A stretch of DNA of 64,000 nucleotides from Rickettsiella endosymbiont of Rhagonycha lignosa (GTDB taxonomy: Bacteria > Pseudomonadota > Gammaproteobacteria > Diplorickettsiales > Diplorickettsiaceae): the NCBI RefSeq assembly GCF_964031165.1, contig NZ_OZ035011.1, positions 124,001-188,000 of the forward strand, read 5' to 3'. A program made the position numbers and the translations under genes. Below the pieces are notes generated by a model that saw only the letters and a program-made list of their open reading frames with translations, was not told the DNA's origin and ran no database searches. Numbering within the stretch: the first letter of the stretch is position 1; every line of letters begins with the position of its first letter. Shown here in pieces: positions 53,873 through 63,561 of this stretch.

Positions 53873-55168
53873 TTACATAATTTTCACATAAGATTGGTTA
53901 CGTATTTGACGTAACCAATTTTTTAATGCTTGTTGAAATTTACGTTGATAAACTAACTGTGCAGCTTGCTCGCGTGAAACGTTTTGTGATGTTTGTAATT
54001 TTTGCGCTCTACCTAATACTTGTACGATATGCCAACCAAACTGTGTTTGAAAAGGTAAACTAATCTGATTGATAGCCAATTTTTTGATTTGTGCTTCAAA
54101 AGTAGGATCGAATAGACCCGGTAAAGTCCAACCTAGATCACCACCTTTATAGGCAGAACCTGGATCTTGAGAGTATTTTTTTGCCAGCTCTGCAAAACTA
54201 CCACCGCGTAAAATGTCCGCACGAATTTCTTTAAGACGTAGCTCTGCTTGCTGATTGTTAAGTAAAGGAGAGGTTTTAATTAAAATATGTCGAGAATGTG
54301 TGGACGTCACATAATGGGGAGTTGAATTATCGCCCCGTATTTCTAATAGGCGAACGAGATGAAAGCCATTGTCAGCTTGAATGGGGTTAGTTATTTCGCC
54401 AGGTTTAAGTTTTTGCACAGGTGTTTGAAAAATATCAGGTAAATCATTAAGCAGGCGCCAACCTAAATCTCCCCCGGTTAATGGAGGATTAAATTGCTTA
54501 GCTTTTTCTATCAATTCTTGAAAGGAAGTTCCGCTTTTTGCTTGTTGCAGTAGAAATAAAGCACTTGCTTTTATGCGAGTTATTTCAGCGGCCGATGGCT
54601 TGGAGGGAAATGGAATAAGCAAATCTTCTACATGGTAAGCTGCTTTTTGCGGAGTTGATTTTGGCATATGCATTAACATATCTTTGGTTTCTTGATCCGT
54701 AACGGTAATCTTTGCAGCGACTTCATCTTGCTGTAGCCGACTAATAATAAGTTGTTGACGGATTTGTTGTCGGTATTTTGCATAGGGTATATTTTCTTGT
54801 TGCAACTTCTGACGTAATTGCTCTAACGTAAAACCATTGCGTTGAGCGATGCTCATAATGGTTTTATCTAAAGCAGCTTCGTTAATTTTCAATCCTGCAG
54901 TAGCGGCTAATTGCAGTTGCAATTCATTATCTATCATTTCATTCAGTACTTGCTTGCGAAAAGTCGCTGCATCTGGAATAGGTTTGTTTTCAGCTAAGGA
55001 TTGTTGGCGCGACATTTCAATGTGTTCGCTTAGCTGTTGCTGGGTGATGACACTGTTGTTAACAACCGCAACGATACGATCTAAGGTTTCAATAGCATAT
55101 AAAGACTTAGGAAAAAATACACTACTGAGTAAGATAATGAATGGAAAAATTTTTTTAAGAAAGTCCAT
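53873..55168 (-). CDS. surA: Periplasmic chaperone and peptidyl-prolyl isomerase SurA
   Basis: Escorts outer-membrane barrels, including LptD, through the periplasm. 431 residues: signal peptide (1-25), SurA N-terminal chaperone domain (about 26-165, LDRIVAVVNNSVITQQQL), two parvulin domains (about 170-275 and 285-390, the second with SRHILIKTSP and FAELAKKYSQDPGSAYKGGDLGW), then a C-terminal helix. It is the last gene of the djlA-rpe-lipoprotein-lptD-surA run and starts 12 nt after lptD. Confidence 0.96.
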   Translation of the reverse strand: MDFLKKIFPFIILLSSVFFPKSLYAIETLDRIVAVVNNSVITQQQLSEHIEMSRQQSLAENKPIPDAATFRKQVLNEMIDNELQLQLAATAGLKINEAALDKTIMSIAQRNGFTLEQLRQKLQQENIPYAKYRQQIRQQLIISRLQQDEVAAKITVTDQETKDMLMHMPKSTPQKAAYHVEDLLIPFPSKPSAAEITRIKASALFLLQQAKSGTSFQELIEKAKQFNPPLTGGDLGWRLLNDLPDIFQTPVQKLKPGEITNPIQADNGFHLVRLLEIRGDNSTPHYVTSTHSRHILIKTSPLLNNQQAELRLKEIRADILRGGSFAELAKKYSQDPGSAYKGGDLGWTLPGLFDPTFEAQIKKLAINQISLPFQTQFGWHIVQVLGRAQKLQTSQNVSREQAAQLVYQRKFQQALKNWLRQIRNQSYVKIM

Positions 55169-55180
55169 AATCGCTCGTTA

Positions 55181-57751
55181 CTAAAAATGGGTTGCACTAG
55201 ACTGAAAATTATCAGTATAGCCGGGGATATTACTAGTTAAAAAGCTGGTTATATCACTGATGCCTACGGTACTCAAGCCTTTGAGCTGAAATTGGAAATA
55301 AACAACATTATTAAATATTGGGCTGCTATTTTGATTTAGAGCAAAAAAAGTTCGGCCAGCGACAATTCGAAACGCCCAACAACAACTATCATATTGTAAT
55401 CCATAGAAAAAGCTTTGCGAATATTTATGACTAAAATTATAGTTCCATCCGCCGACCGTGCTCCACTGACGTTTAAGTGGTGTTGAGAAAGAAAAGCCCA
55501 ATCGATTAAAATCATTTTGATGACTATTCGGGGGTGTTGGCGGCGTAGTGACAAACAAATCGCCATAACGGATACGCCCATAATTTATATTAAATAACTG
55601 ATTAGGACGAGGATGATACTGTACGTTAGCGGCAGCATTAATAATGTCATGACTGGTTGGATCCCAGGCAACATTGGCGGTAGTGCTCCATTGTGGATTG
55701 ACATTGTAATTGATCTGACCTGCAATAGGAGAAAATTTTTCGGTAGGTGAGGTGGCGCCAGGAACTGCAATAGGATTAGCACATAAAGTTCCAGGTACGC
55801 TTAATTGTCTTTCTAAGGGACTACATAAAAAAACGCGCCTGTCTTTAAAATAATATATTTGACCGATACTAGCTCTTAGTTTTTCTTCTCCCGAGTATTG
55901 ATCCAATAATCGAGTAGTGAGTGCATAACTAATTTGGTTAGCATCACCGATACGATCATAACCACTGAAACGATTTGTCATGAAAAGGCTGTCATAACTA
56001 AATGGAATAAGTGCGCTATCAAAAATAGGAATATTATTTTGATCACGATAAGGAACATTTAGATAAAAAAGACGAGGTTCTAATGTTTGTAAATAAGAAT
56101 GTTCGCCCCAATGAGTCTTGCGATCAAAATACAAACCACTATCTACACTAAATAGAGGCGTTGTGCGTTGGATTTCGCTTTTATAACCTGTAACTTGATT
56201 CATTATATTATAGTGAGTCAGACTCAATTGAACGCGTGGAATAAGATAAGCGGCTTTACTTCGCATTGGATAACTGATGGAAGGAAAAAGATTAAGGCGA
56301 AGTGCTTGTGGCGGTTTAATTAACTCACCTGGATCATTTAAACGTTGAAAATAAGTAAGTTGATTGCTGATTTGAATATTAAACCCATGAAAATTTTGCG
56401 CGATACTATTTAAATCGATCTCAGGTAAACTATTATAAGGGTTGTTAACAGGGGATTGATTTAAAGGGTGGAGCGTTTGATAACGGTTAATACTCGTCGT
56501 AAAATTCCAAATATCGCCGGTATAATTTAATTGTGCCTGTTGTGCAAGTTGATTAATAGCGATACTCGGTGGTTGGTTAAAGTCCTCTAAATAATAGTCA
56601 TCCCCGACCCAGTTAAAGTTAACCGTACTTGTCCATCGGGGCGCCCATAGACGTTGTTCTTGCCATGTAAAAGACTTTCTAGCAGTACTTGGGTAAATCA
56701 GTGGGTTGGTGTTGGGATAAAGTAACGGGATCTGGTCAGCAAGCCGCGCCGCAGCTCGGTCATAGGGAAGATAATTGGCAATGATATTCCCGCGACTATG
56801 ATCAGTCAGGTAACGAAATTGACCGGCTAATTGTACTCCTCTCTTGCTTAAAGCAGTGGGTGTAAATAAAAAGTCATAATTACTTGCCATATTCCAATAA
56901 TAGGGGAAACCAATACCTATCCCTGATTGTGAAGAAGTTCCAAAATTTGGAAATAAGAAGCCAGATTCACGTCTATCATCAATTGGAAAAGCAAGGTAGG
57001 GACTATATAAAATAGGCGTCCCGCGAAAATCCAACCAGGTATTATAGGCTTTGCCGCGACCCGTATCACGATTCAATATTATTTTTTTAGCAGATAGTTT
57101 CCAAGTTGGATTAATGGGTGAACAAGTTGAATAAGTACTATTATGTAAGATTATTAATCCAGGGGAGGTTTGCTCCACACTACTTGCCGAACCCCAAGCA
57201 TTAATCGGCATACCTTCGTTGGTACCCATTAATATAGTGGTATTTCTTAATAAAATTCGATAAATAATATCAGTAAGATAACCCGTTTGGTTATTTAAAT
57301 TTAAATGGGCTTTTTTAGCTTTGATTAAAAGATTAGGTTCTTGAAGTTTAATTTCACCGAGTAGATCCATATTCGTAATCCTCCCGGTTTTTGGATCACG
57401 ATAAAAATAAACTTGATCGGCATATAATAAACGGCCTGGTTGCGTGATAATAACATTCCCACTTAAAGTAGAAGTTCCTTCAAAAGAAAAATGGGATTGT
57501 GCGGCATCAATATGCGTAAGAGCTTGCCGGACTTTACTTAAAGGTGTTTTCGCATAAGCTTGCAAGGGATCTAAGTATTTTCCTTTGCAAATACCTAATT
57601 TACTAGGTATCCAACCCAGTTGTTGTGCCATAGTCGATTCTGCCGCCAAACCAGGTGAAGCAAAACACAAAAAAACAAAATAAATTAGCCAATGAAGGGC
57701 TATGGAATTTTCTTTTTGAGGAATCGATTTCCTTTTTTTCCTATTGTTCAT
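55181..57751 (-). CDS. lptD: LPS-assembly outer-membrane protein LptD
   Basis: Outer-membrane barrel that inserts LPS into the outer leaflet with LptE. 856 residues: signal peptide (about 1-37), OstA-like beta-jellyroll (about 75-200, SFEGTSTLSGNVIIT), a linker with PYLAFPIDDRRESGFLFP, then the large barrel. Disulfide cysteines of the family are visible: one near the mature N-terminus (GICKGKY), one in STCSPINPT, and an adjacent pair in DSCCWAFRI. It is followed at once by its chaperone gene surA, the usual arrangement. Confidence 0.95.
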   Translation of the reverse strand: MNNRKKRKSIPQKENSIALHWLIYFVFLCFASPGLAAESTMAQQLGWIPSKLGICKGKYLDPLQAYAKTPLSKVRQALTHIDAAQSHFSFEGTSTLSGNVIITQPGRLLYADQVYFYRDPKTGRITNMDLLGEIKLQEPNLLIKAKKAHLNLNNQTGYLTDIIYRILLRNTTILMGTNEGMPINAWGSASSVEQTSPGLIILHNSTYSTCSPINPTWKLSAKKIILNRDTGRGKAYNTWLDFRGTPILYSPYLAFPIDDRRESGFLFPNFGTSSQSGIGIGFPYYWNMASNYDFLFTPTALSKRGVQLAGQFRYLTDHSRGNIIANYLPYDRAAARLADQIPLLYPNTNPLIYPSTARKSFTWQEQRLWAPRWTSTVNFNWVGDDYYLEDFNQPPSIAINQLAQQAQLNYTGDIWNFTTSINRYQTLHPLNQSPVNNPYNSLPEIDLNSIAQNFHGFNIQISNQLTYFQRLNDPGELIKPPQALRLNLFPSISYPMRSKAAYLIPRVQLSLTHYNIMNQVTGYKSEIQRTTPLFSVDSGLYFDRKTHWGEHSYLQTLEPRLFYLNVPYRDQNNIPIFDSALIPFSYDSLFMTNRFSGYDRIGDANQISYALTTRLLDQYSGEEKLRASIGQIYYFKDRRVFLCSPLERQLSVPGTLCANPIAVPGATSPTEKFSPIAGQINYNVNPQWSTTANVAWDPTSHDIINAAANVQYHPRPNQLFNINYGRIRYGDLFVTTPPTPPNSHQNDFNRLGFSFSTPLKRQWSTVGGWNYNFSHKYSQSFFYGLQYDSCCWAFRIVAGRTFFALNQNSSPIFNNVVYFQFQLKGLSTVGISDITSFLTSNIPGYTDNFQSSATHF

Positions 57752-57794
57752 TTATTTTTTTTCGCTCTCTCTGGTTCGATCTTAGCCGAGAATT

Positions 57795-58187
57795 TTAAGG
57801 GAGAAAATTGCTTGAGACACAATTATCACCTTTAAAACTTATATGGATAATACGACCGTCAGGGGTTGTTTCAAATGAAGTCCGACAAGAGCGAACGATC
57901 GTTTGGTGTGTATTCCAAGGCTCATCATAGCTAGAGAAAAGGTTTCCATTATCGGTACGCAAAGGAGTGCGTTTAGGATTAGGGATAGAATACATTGTTT
58001 TTTGAGTGTACTGATAGATTTTATGACCATTTGGCAATTGGATCCCTGCATCAGGCTCACCCCATTTGGATATAAGGCTTTGAATATTTTTCCCTTGCCA
58101 TTTATCGATTTTCTTTTGATAGTTTGCTGTACTAGCACAAGCACTTAATAAAAAAAAGAGTACGCAAGAGGCTAAGAAGTAACGCAT
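57795..58187 (-). CDS. Small lipoprotein of unknown function
   Basis: 130 residues with a type II signal: MRYFLASCVLFFLLSAC, lipobox LSAC, lipidated Cys17. The segment IQSLISKWGEPDAGIQLPNGHKIY resembles the start of BamE/SmpA-type domains (a short helix, GxP turn, then a strand), but the rest (TIVRSCRTSFETTPDGRIIHISFKGDNC) is the pattern of small hypothetical lipoproteins in Legionella relatives, with a likely Cys-Cys pair. It lies 11 nt after rpe and 43 nt before lptD, so it is in the envelope run. Confidence 0.75.
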   Translation of the reverse strand: MRYFLASCVLFFLLSACASTANYQKKIDKWQGKNIQSLISKWGEPDAGIQLPNGHKIYQYTQKTMYSIPNPKRTPLRTDNGNLFSSYDEPWNTHQTIVRSCRTSFETTPDGRIIHISFKGDNCVSSNFLP

Positions 58188-58198
58188 ATTATTTTTCC

Positions 58199-58864
58199 TT
58201 ATAAATTTAATTCTGATCGTAATTCAGTTAAGGTGACGGCATAATTTTCAGTATTAAAAATACCAGAGCCTAAAATAAAAGTATCTGCACCCGCTTTGGC
58301 GATTTCAGCAATATTATTTTTTTTAATCCCTCCATCCACACCTAAACGAATAGTAGGATTGTGAGTTGAAAGTAATTGTTTGACGGATGAAATTTTGGTT
58401 AAAACTTCTGGAATAAAATGTTGTTCAGCAAATCCAGGATTAACAGACATCATTAATATTGAATCTAAATTTTCCCATTTATCATCTAAACAATTTAATG
58501 ATGTTTGTGGATTAATAGCTAAACCGGCATTACAACCTAAACGACGAATTTGTTTCAAGTTTTTCATGACATTAGTACTGGCTTCAGGATGGAAAATAAT
58601 TTGATTAGCGCCGGCTGCAGCAAAAGCATTAATTAAATGATCGACTGGATTTACCATCAAATGCACATCCAGAAAAGCCATAGGGAGATGCTTGCGTAAA
58701 GCACTACAGACTAATGGACCGAAGGTTAAATTGGGTACAAAATGATTATCCATGACATCGATATGCAAACTTTTTGCACCTGCTTGCAATACCGCAGTTG
58801 ATTCCTTTGCTAAACACCCCATATCGGCAGATAAAATTGAGGCAGAAATAGTTAAATCGTGCAT
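58199..58864 (-). CDS. rpe: Ribulose-phosphate 3-epimerase
   Basis: Pentose-phosphate pathway epimerase of ribulose 5-phosphate and xylulose 5-phosphate. 221 residues, TIM barrel. Family landmarks: SASILSADMGCLAKE, LHIDVMDNHFVPNLTFGP (metal-binding His/Asp), VDGGIKKNN and GADTFILGSGIF. The ATG shares one base with the djlA stop (TAATG), so translation is coupled to djlA. Confidence 0.95.
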   Translation of the reverse strand: MHDLTISASILSADMGCLAKESTAVLQAGAKSLHIDVMDNHFVPNLTFGPLVCSALRKHLPMAFLDVHLMVNPVDHLINAFAAAGANQIIFHPEASTNVMKNLKQIRRLGCNAGLAINPQTSLNCLDDKWENLDSILMMSVNPGFAEQHFIPEVLTKISSVKQLLSTHNPTIRLGVDGGIKKNNIAEIAKAGADTFILGSGIFNTENYAVTLTELRSELNL

Positions 58865-59688
58865 TATATCCCCTTAGCAGCACAAATACGATCGTAAGCA
58901 GCCTTGATATTTTGAGTTTTCTCAGTCGCTATTTTTATCATTTCTTCAGGTAAACCCTTAGCTAATAATTTATCAGGGTGATGTTGACTCATTTGTTTTC
59001 GATAGGCTTTTTTAATTTCGGCCGACGATGCTTGTTCAGAGATACCTAAGATAGCATAGGCGTCTCTTAGATTCAGCTGATGAGAAGAATGCGAGGATTG
59101 GTAATAGCCTTGCTGCCTCTGACCAGAAGATTGCTGGCGGAAAGCTTGCTCAAAATTAAATAGATGTTCAAAAAAGCTGAAATTGAGTGGTGCAAAACCT
59201 AAATATTGGCAGATTTTCTGCAATACTCTTTGCTTATCCGCTGTGAGATGACCTTCAGCCAAGGCGGTTTGCATTTGTATTTCTACGAAAAGCTTAAGTA
59301 AGACCTTGTTGCGATGGCAAGCTTGGACCAGTTTTTTTAAGGTTTCTTCTAAATTAAAAGAAGCTTGTTTACCCTGATTAAAAAGGTCGATAGCCTTTTG
59401 GCGCATGATTTCAGTAAGACCTAGGCGACTCATTATAGCCCTGGCAGCTTGAATTTCTGCCTCCGAAACTCGGCCATCTAGTTTTGCGATATGCCCCATC
59501 ACTAAGAACGTGCTATCAAAAAAAACTTGTTGTGCTGCGCTTGGATTAACAGAAGAGAAAGTCCAACCCTGGTTTTGATTAAGACCACGATCAAAGAGGT
59601 GTCCAATAATGACGCCCAATATAAGCCCAAATGGTCCTCCAAGAAGGAAGCCAAAAAACCCGCCGATGAGCTTGCCCCATATATTCAT
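58864..59688 (-). CDS. djlA: Membrane-anchored DnaJ co-chaperone DjlA
   Basis: About 274 residues from ATG 59688 (MNIWGKLIGGFFGF); a start six codons earlier is less family-like. A glycine-rich N-terminal transmembrane helix (about 4-30) is followed by a TerB-like helical domain (about 50-150), a Gln/Ser-rich linker (RQQSSGQRQQGYYQSSHSS) and a C-terminal J domain with the HPD tripeptide (QHHPDKLL). It stimulates DnaK at the inner membrane. In Legionella, DjlA-type proteins matter for stress and intracellular growth. It is the first gene of the envelope run. Confidence 0.93.
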   Translation of the reverse strand: MNIWGKLIGGFFGFLLGGPFGLILGVIIGHLFDRGLNQNQGWTFSSVNPSAAQQVFFDSTFLVMGHIAKLDGRVSEAEIQAARAIMSRLGLTEIMRQKAIDLFNQGKQASFNLEETLKKLVQACHRNKVLLKLFVEIQMQTALAEGHLTADKQRVLQKICQYLGFAPLNFSFFEHLFNFEQAFRQQSSGQRQQGYYQSSHSSHQLNLRDAYAILGISEQASSAEIKKAYRKQMSQHHPDKLLAKGLPEEMIKIATEKTQNIKAAYDRICAAKGI

Positions 59689-59805
59689 GCTAAAACCTAA
59701 ATTCATAAAATTTTGCGTACAAGATTAACAGGATATTATCTTGTCTTAAAGTTGAATAAACGATAAGCTCACCGTGAGAATATTTAATTATAATTTTATT
59801 AAGTC

Positions 59806-61068
59806 ATGCGATTCTTATATACAATAATTTTTTATTTATTGGTGCCATTTATTTTATTGCGTTTATGGATAAAAAATCGTCAAATTCCCAATGGTTTGCA
59901 ATTTTGGCATGAACGTCTAGGGTTCGGTTTACGTCCTTTCTTACCAGGTGGGATTTGGGTACATGCCGTTTCAGTAGGTGAATCCTTGGCTGCGATACCA
60001 CTAATCAAGCTTTTACAGCAACGTTACCCAGTCACTCCTATTATTGTAACTAATGAAACTAAAACGGGGGCTGAACGTATCCGCGTTGAATTAGGTGATA
60101 GCGTCACGCAGCTTTACTTTCCTTATGATTTACCCCTGGTCTTAAGGAGGTTCTTCAAGGCTCTACAACCAAAATTGCTGATTTTGATAGAAACAGAACT
60201 TTGGCCTAACCTTTTAGCAAGCTGCCAGTTGTACCAAGTCCCAGTAGCCCTTGTCAATGCTCGATTATCTGAGCGTTCCGCCAAATCCTATCGACGTATT
60301 TTACCGCTCGTGCGAAAGATGTTAAATAGCATCAATGCCATCGCGGCACAGTTTCAAGCGGATGCCGATCGCTTTATCGCTTTAGGTTTTCCAGCTGAAA
60401 AGATGCAGGTTACGGGGAGTCTTAAATTTGATTTGACCCTTCCCCTAAGTCTGACTGAACAGGCACAGCACTGGCGGAAAATCTGGGGAGAAAACCGGCC
60501 AGTTTGGATTGCTGCCAGCACTCATCCTGGTGAGGAAGAGCTTATTCTTCAAGCTTTTACCGAAGCGCGTCGTTTTTATCCTGACTTATTATTAGTTTCT
60601 ATACCACGACATGTGGATCGTGTTCCTCAATTAGAACAGCTATATAATCAAACTTATAAGAGTATTAAACGCAGTGATCATAATCAATCTAAGATGAGTG
60701 ATGTTGATATTTTTATCGGCGATACCATGGGAGAATTACTCATTTTTTATGCAGCAGCCGATCTTGCTTTTGTAGGTGGAAGTTTAGTGGAAAAGGGCGG
60801 ACAAAACCCTCTTGAGCCCGCTGCCGTTGGCTTACCTATATTGACCGGTCCTTATACTTTTAATTTTGTAACAATTACTGAACAGTTGAAACAGCGGCAT
60901 GTGGAAATTCAGGTGACTAGTGCTAAAGAGTTGGCAGAGCAAGTTATTGCTTTATTATCTGATCCAGAACGACGCCAGCAAATGTCTCATGAAGCTAAAA
61001 AGTTTGTGGCAGAGAATAAAGGTTCTGTGTTAAAGCAAATGCAATTAATTGAAAATTTATTGATTTAG
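59806..61068 (+). CDS. waaA: Kdo transferase (3-deoxy-D-manno-octulosonic acid transferase)
   Basis: Transfers Kdo residues to lipid IVA on the inner face of the inner membrane. 420 residues: N-terminal membrane anchor (1-20), GIWVHAVSVGES with the catalytic glutamate, ETELWPNLL, NARLSERS and the C-terminal FVGGSLVEKGGQNPLEPA donor site. It is divergent from djlA and followed after 12 nt by the riboflavin synthase gene. Confidence 0.96.
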   Translation: MRFLYTIIFYLLVPFILLRLWIKNRQIPNGLQFWHERLGFGLRPFLPGGIWVHAVSVGESLAAIPLIKLLQQRYPVTPIIVTNETKTGAERIRVELGDSVTQLYFPYDLPLVLRRFFKALQPKLLILIETELWPNLLASCQLYQVPVALVNARLSERSAKSYRRILPLVRKMLNSINAIAAQFQADADRFIALGFPAEKMQVTGSLKFDLTLPLSLTEQAQHWRKIWGENRPVWIAASTHPGEEELILQAFTEARRFYPDLLLVSIPRHVDRVPQLEQLYNQTYKSIKRSDHNQSKMSDVDIFIGDTMGELLIFYAAADLAFVGGSLVEKGGQNPLEPAAVGLPILTGPYTFNFVTITEQLKQRHVEIQVTSAKELAEQVIALLSDPERRQQMSHEAKKFVAENKGSVLKQMQLIENLLI

Positions 61069-61080
61069 GTTAATTTTTTT

Positions 61081-61749
61081 ATGTACTCTGGAATTACACA
61101 AGGTTTATTTGTTGTAAAGTCACTTATCAAACGATCTGGATTATTCCATTATAATGTCGCTTTAAATGAAGAGTTGGCAAAAGGTTTAAAAATAGGCTCT
61201 AGTGTCTCTATTGACGGTGTTTGTCAAACCGTAGTTGCGATACATGGATATGAAGTCAGCTTTGATGCGATGCAAGAAACTTTAGCTAAAACCACTTTGA
61301 ATGAACTTTTTATTGGAAGAAAAGTCAGTGTGGAAAGAAGCATAGGTTTTGGTGATGAAATTGGAGGACATGAACTGAGCGGCCATATTTTTGAGACAGG
61401 GACGATAATCGATAAAAAAATCAATGGTGAGAATGTATGTTTATCTATTCAAACTTCTGAAGCGTGTTTTGCCTTTATCAAGCCAAAAGGGTACATTGCT
61501 GTGGATGGTTCTAGTTTAACCGTAGGTTTGACGGATAAAAAACAACATAGTTTTGAAGTGTATTTGATTCCTGAAACCTTACGTAAGACCAATTTTGGTA
61601 ACAAAGATATTGATGATAAAGTTAACATCGAACCAGATATGAAAACTATGTTGCTGGTTGAAACTATGCAAAATTATTTTTCCGACATTGATGATCGATT
61701 AACAGCGATAGAAAAAAAATTACAACATTTCTTAACAAGCGCGCATTAA
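61081..61749 (+). CDS. ribE: Riboflavin synthase (alpha subunit type)
   Basis: Dismutates two 6,7-dimethyl-8-ribityllumazine molecules to riboflavin. 222 residues made of two tandem lumazine-binding domains (about 1-88 and 95-190). MYSGITQG replaces the common MFTGI start, SVSIDGVCQTV keeps the cysteine of the first domain, and FGDEIGGHELSGHI with VDGSSLTVG matches the E. coli-type second domain. No FMN riboswitch precedes it, and no other rib gene is nearby. It is probably transcribed with waaA. Confidence 0.92.
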   Translation: MYSGITQGLFVVKSLIKRSGLFHYNVALNEELAKGLKIGSSVSIDGVCQTVVAIHGYEVSFDAMQETLAKTTLNELFIGRKVSVERSIGFGDEIGGHELSGHIFETGTIIDKKINGENVCLSIQTSEACFAFIKPKGYIAVDGSSLTVGLTDKKQHSFEVYLIPETLRKTNFGNKDIDDKVNIEPDMKTMLLVETMQNYFSDIDDRLTAIEKKLQHFLTSAH

Positions 61750-61751
61750 GT

Positions 61752-62414
61752 TTAAAATAAAATAGCCAAAATATCAGCTAATTGTTTAATCGTATACGTT
61801 GGATGTAGCGTTAGACAAGCTTTCTCATCTCCATATCCATATTCAGCCCAACACGAGTCTGCGCCAATATTTTGCGCAAATAGTAAATCAGCAGGTGTAT
61901 CGCCTATCATTAAGATCTGTTTCGGGCTTATATCATTATATTTGGGTTTAATAAAATCGTTATAGGCCATAGGATCGGGTTTTTTTCTCAGTGTTTTCGT
62001 GTCGCCAATGACCATAGCAATATATTGCTTTAATTGAAAACGTTCGAGTGCCGTATTCACTGCAGCAATTGCTTTGTTGCTGACCACAATTAGAATGTAA
62101 CCCGTTGCAAAAAGTTTCGCTAATACTTCAGCGGCTTTGGGAAATGGCGCACTTTTTTCTTCACCCTCAGCTAAATAAATGGCTTCGTATGTACTTAATA
62201 AGTGATGGATTTGTTGCTGGGTAAGATTGGGGCTAAGAATCTCTAGGCTTTTTTCCATGCCTAAGCCCGCACGGATGGTTTCATCGATGAAATCATGATT
62301 TGGTATCGTCATATGTAATGTTTTATATGTACGCTTAATGCAGAAAAGTATGGCATTGTGTGTAGCGCAAAGTGTGCCATCAAAATCGAGAATAAGTAAT
62401 TTATAGTTATTCAT
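61752..62414 (-). CDS. gph: HAD-family phosphatase, phosphoglycolate phosphatase-like
   Basis: 220 residues with the HAD motifs in order: LDFDGTL (nucleophile D10 and acid D12) at the N-terminus, VVSNK (motif II), the Lys in TLRKKPDP (motif III) and MIGDTPADLLFA (motif IV). A helical cap domain lies between motifs I and II. It resembles Gph or pyrophosphatase PpaX-type enzymes. The exact substrate (2-phosphoglycolate, pyrophosphate or another small phosphate ester) cannot be fixed from motifs. It converges with ribE, 2 nt apart. Confidence 0.85.
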   Translation of the reverse strand: MNNYKLLILDFDGTLCATHNAILFCIKRTYKTLHMTIPNHDFIDETIRAGLGMEKSLEILSPNLTQQQIHHLLSTYEAIYLAEGEEKSAPFPKAAEVLAKLFATGYILIVVSNKAIAAVNTALERFQLKQYIAMVIGDTKTLRKKPDPMAYNDFIKPKYNDISPKQILMIGDTPADLLFAQNIGADSCWAEYGYGDEKACLTLHPTYTIKQLADILAILF

Positions 62415-62523
62415 AAAGCTTTACTTATGTGAGAAGATCAAAGTTCACAGCTCCTATTAAAAGTGTAGCTGGATAAATTTAATTGGTAAAGAAAAAGAAT
62501 AATGCGACTAGTAACTATAGAAT

Positions 62524-62561
62524 ACTATTAGGCTTTAAAAAATTTCTAAAAACCTAATAGT
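62524..62561. other. Hairpin downstream of the unknown gene at 62576
   Basis: ACTATTAGG (62524-62532) and CCTAATAGT (62553-62561) are perfect 9-bp arms with a 20-nt AT-rich loop. They sit just after the minus-strand gene that ends at 62576. It may help end that transcript; no run of T follows on the minus strand. Confidence 0.4.
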
Positions 62562-62575
62562 GTTGTCAAATAATT

Positions 62576-63544
62576 TTATCTGGATGGGCGTGATAAAGGA
62601 GTTTCTGTTATTTGATCTGGATTTTGAAGCATTTTTCCTAATTCTTTCCACATGCAGGCTGAATAAGTTTCACCTTTAAAGAAAGCAAAAAATCCCCAGG
62701 GATCTCTGTGTTTTGAAAGGATTTCAACTTTATCATGTCTATTCAAAAAATCTTTAATACTTTCCAATGATTCCTTGTTACTAATCATTTTAGAGAGCTC
62801 TAAGAATATTTCGATTTTATCAGTGGCAGTTTTCCCAAAAAATTTTGGCCTTTCTAAATGCTCAAAGACTTCACCAATGCTTTGTTGTAGTGTTAGATAG
62901 ATATCGCGATCAGGGTGTGTATCTCCTTCAAAATGTAGAATTTTTAATTCCTGAGCATTATCTGGGAATTCTTTCAGAGCTTTTTCACTAGCTAGATTTT
63001 GGATGGATGTAGATCTATAAGGAAAAAGATAGATTTTATTACTAAGTGTTTTTTCATTATTGATAGAATAGATACAGCAATTAGGGATGACGTTTTCAGT
63101 ATAAGTTTCAGGAATTTCATAACCCAATTGAGTGTTTTTAGTATTTGTTTGATAAGAAAAAATTTTAAAAAAATTTATAATGTTTTTATCCTTTATTTCT
63201 TCTCCATCTTTTCTAAAAAGAACTTTATTATAAATGAATTCTGCATGTTGAATTTCTGGAAATAACTTAAAAAGTTCTTGGGCACGTGTAATTTTATCCA
63301 TCTGCGTTGGCTTATAGCCTGGATACTGCAATATTCGTGTTTGATATATATTTTTGACGTTTTCTTCTAAATAGTCTTTTAGTATTGAAAAATCAATTTT
63401 TTTGGATTTTTCATGGATACATCTAAATTGCAATTGAAAATTTTTATCCTTTGAATCGGTGACATTTAAAATTTGGATGGATTGATTGTCGAAAATAGCA
63501 TAAGAATTTTCAGAAAAAATTAAACAAGAATCAGTTTTTGGCAT
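62576..63544 (-). CDS. Unknown cytosolic protein
   Basis: 322 residues with no signal peptide and no transmembrane span; polar, Lys/Glu/Asn/Ile-rich, mixed alpha/beta by eye. Notable stretches are a central IPNCCIYSINNEKT with two adjacent cysteines and a C-terminal helical region (IEIFLELSKMISNKESLESI). I recognise no family. Its isolated position, low GC and lack of housekeeping features fit the accessory proteins of Legionellales, some of which are secreted effectors. This cannot be tested from sequence alone. Confidence 0.65.
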   Translation of the reverse strand: MPKTDSCLIFSENSYAIFDNQSIQILNVTDSKDKNFQLQFRCIHEKSKKIDFSILKDYLEENVKNIYQTRILQYPGYKPTQMDKITRAQELFKLFPEIQHAEFIYNKVLFRKDGEEIKDKNIINFFKIFSYQTNTKNTQLGYEIPETYTENVIPNCCIYSINNEKTLSNKIYLFPYRSTSIQNLASEKALKEFPDNAQELKILHFEGDTHPDRDIYLTLQQSIGEVFEHLERPKFFGKTATDKIEIFLELSKMISNKESLESIKDFLNRHDKVEILSKHRDPWGFFAFFKGETYSACMWKELGKMLQNPDQITETPLSRPSR

Positions 63545-63561
63545 AACCCACCTTATTTATT

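Noticed and set aside
61069-61081. FMN riboswitch before riboflavin synthase
   Set aside because: The gap to waaA is only 12 nt, too short for a riboswitch.
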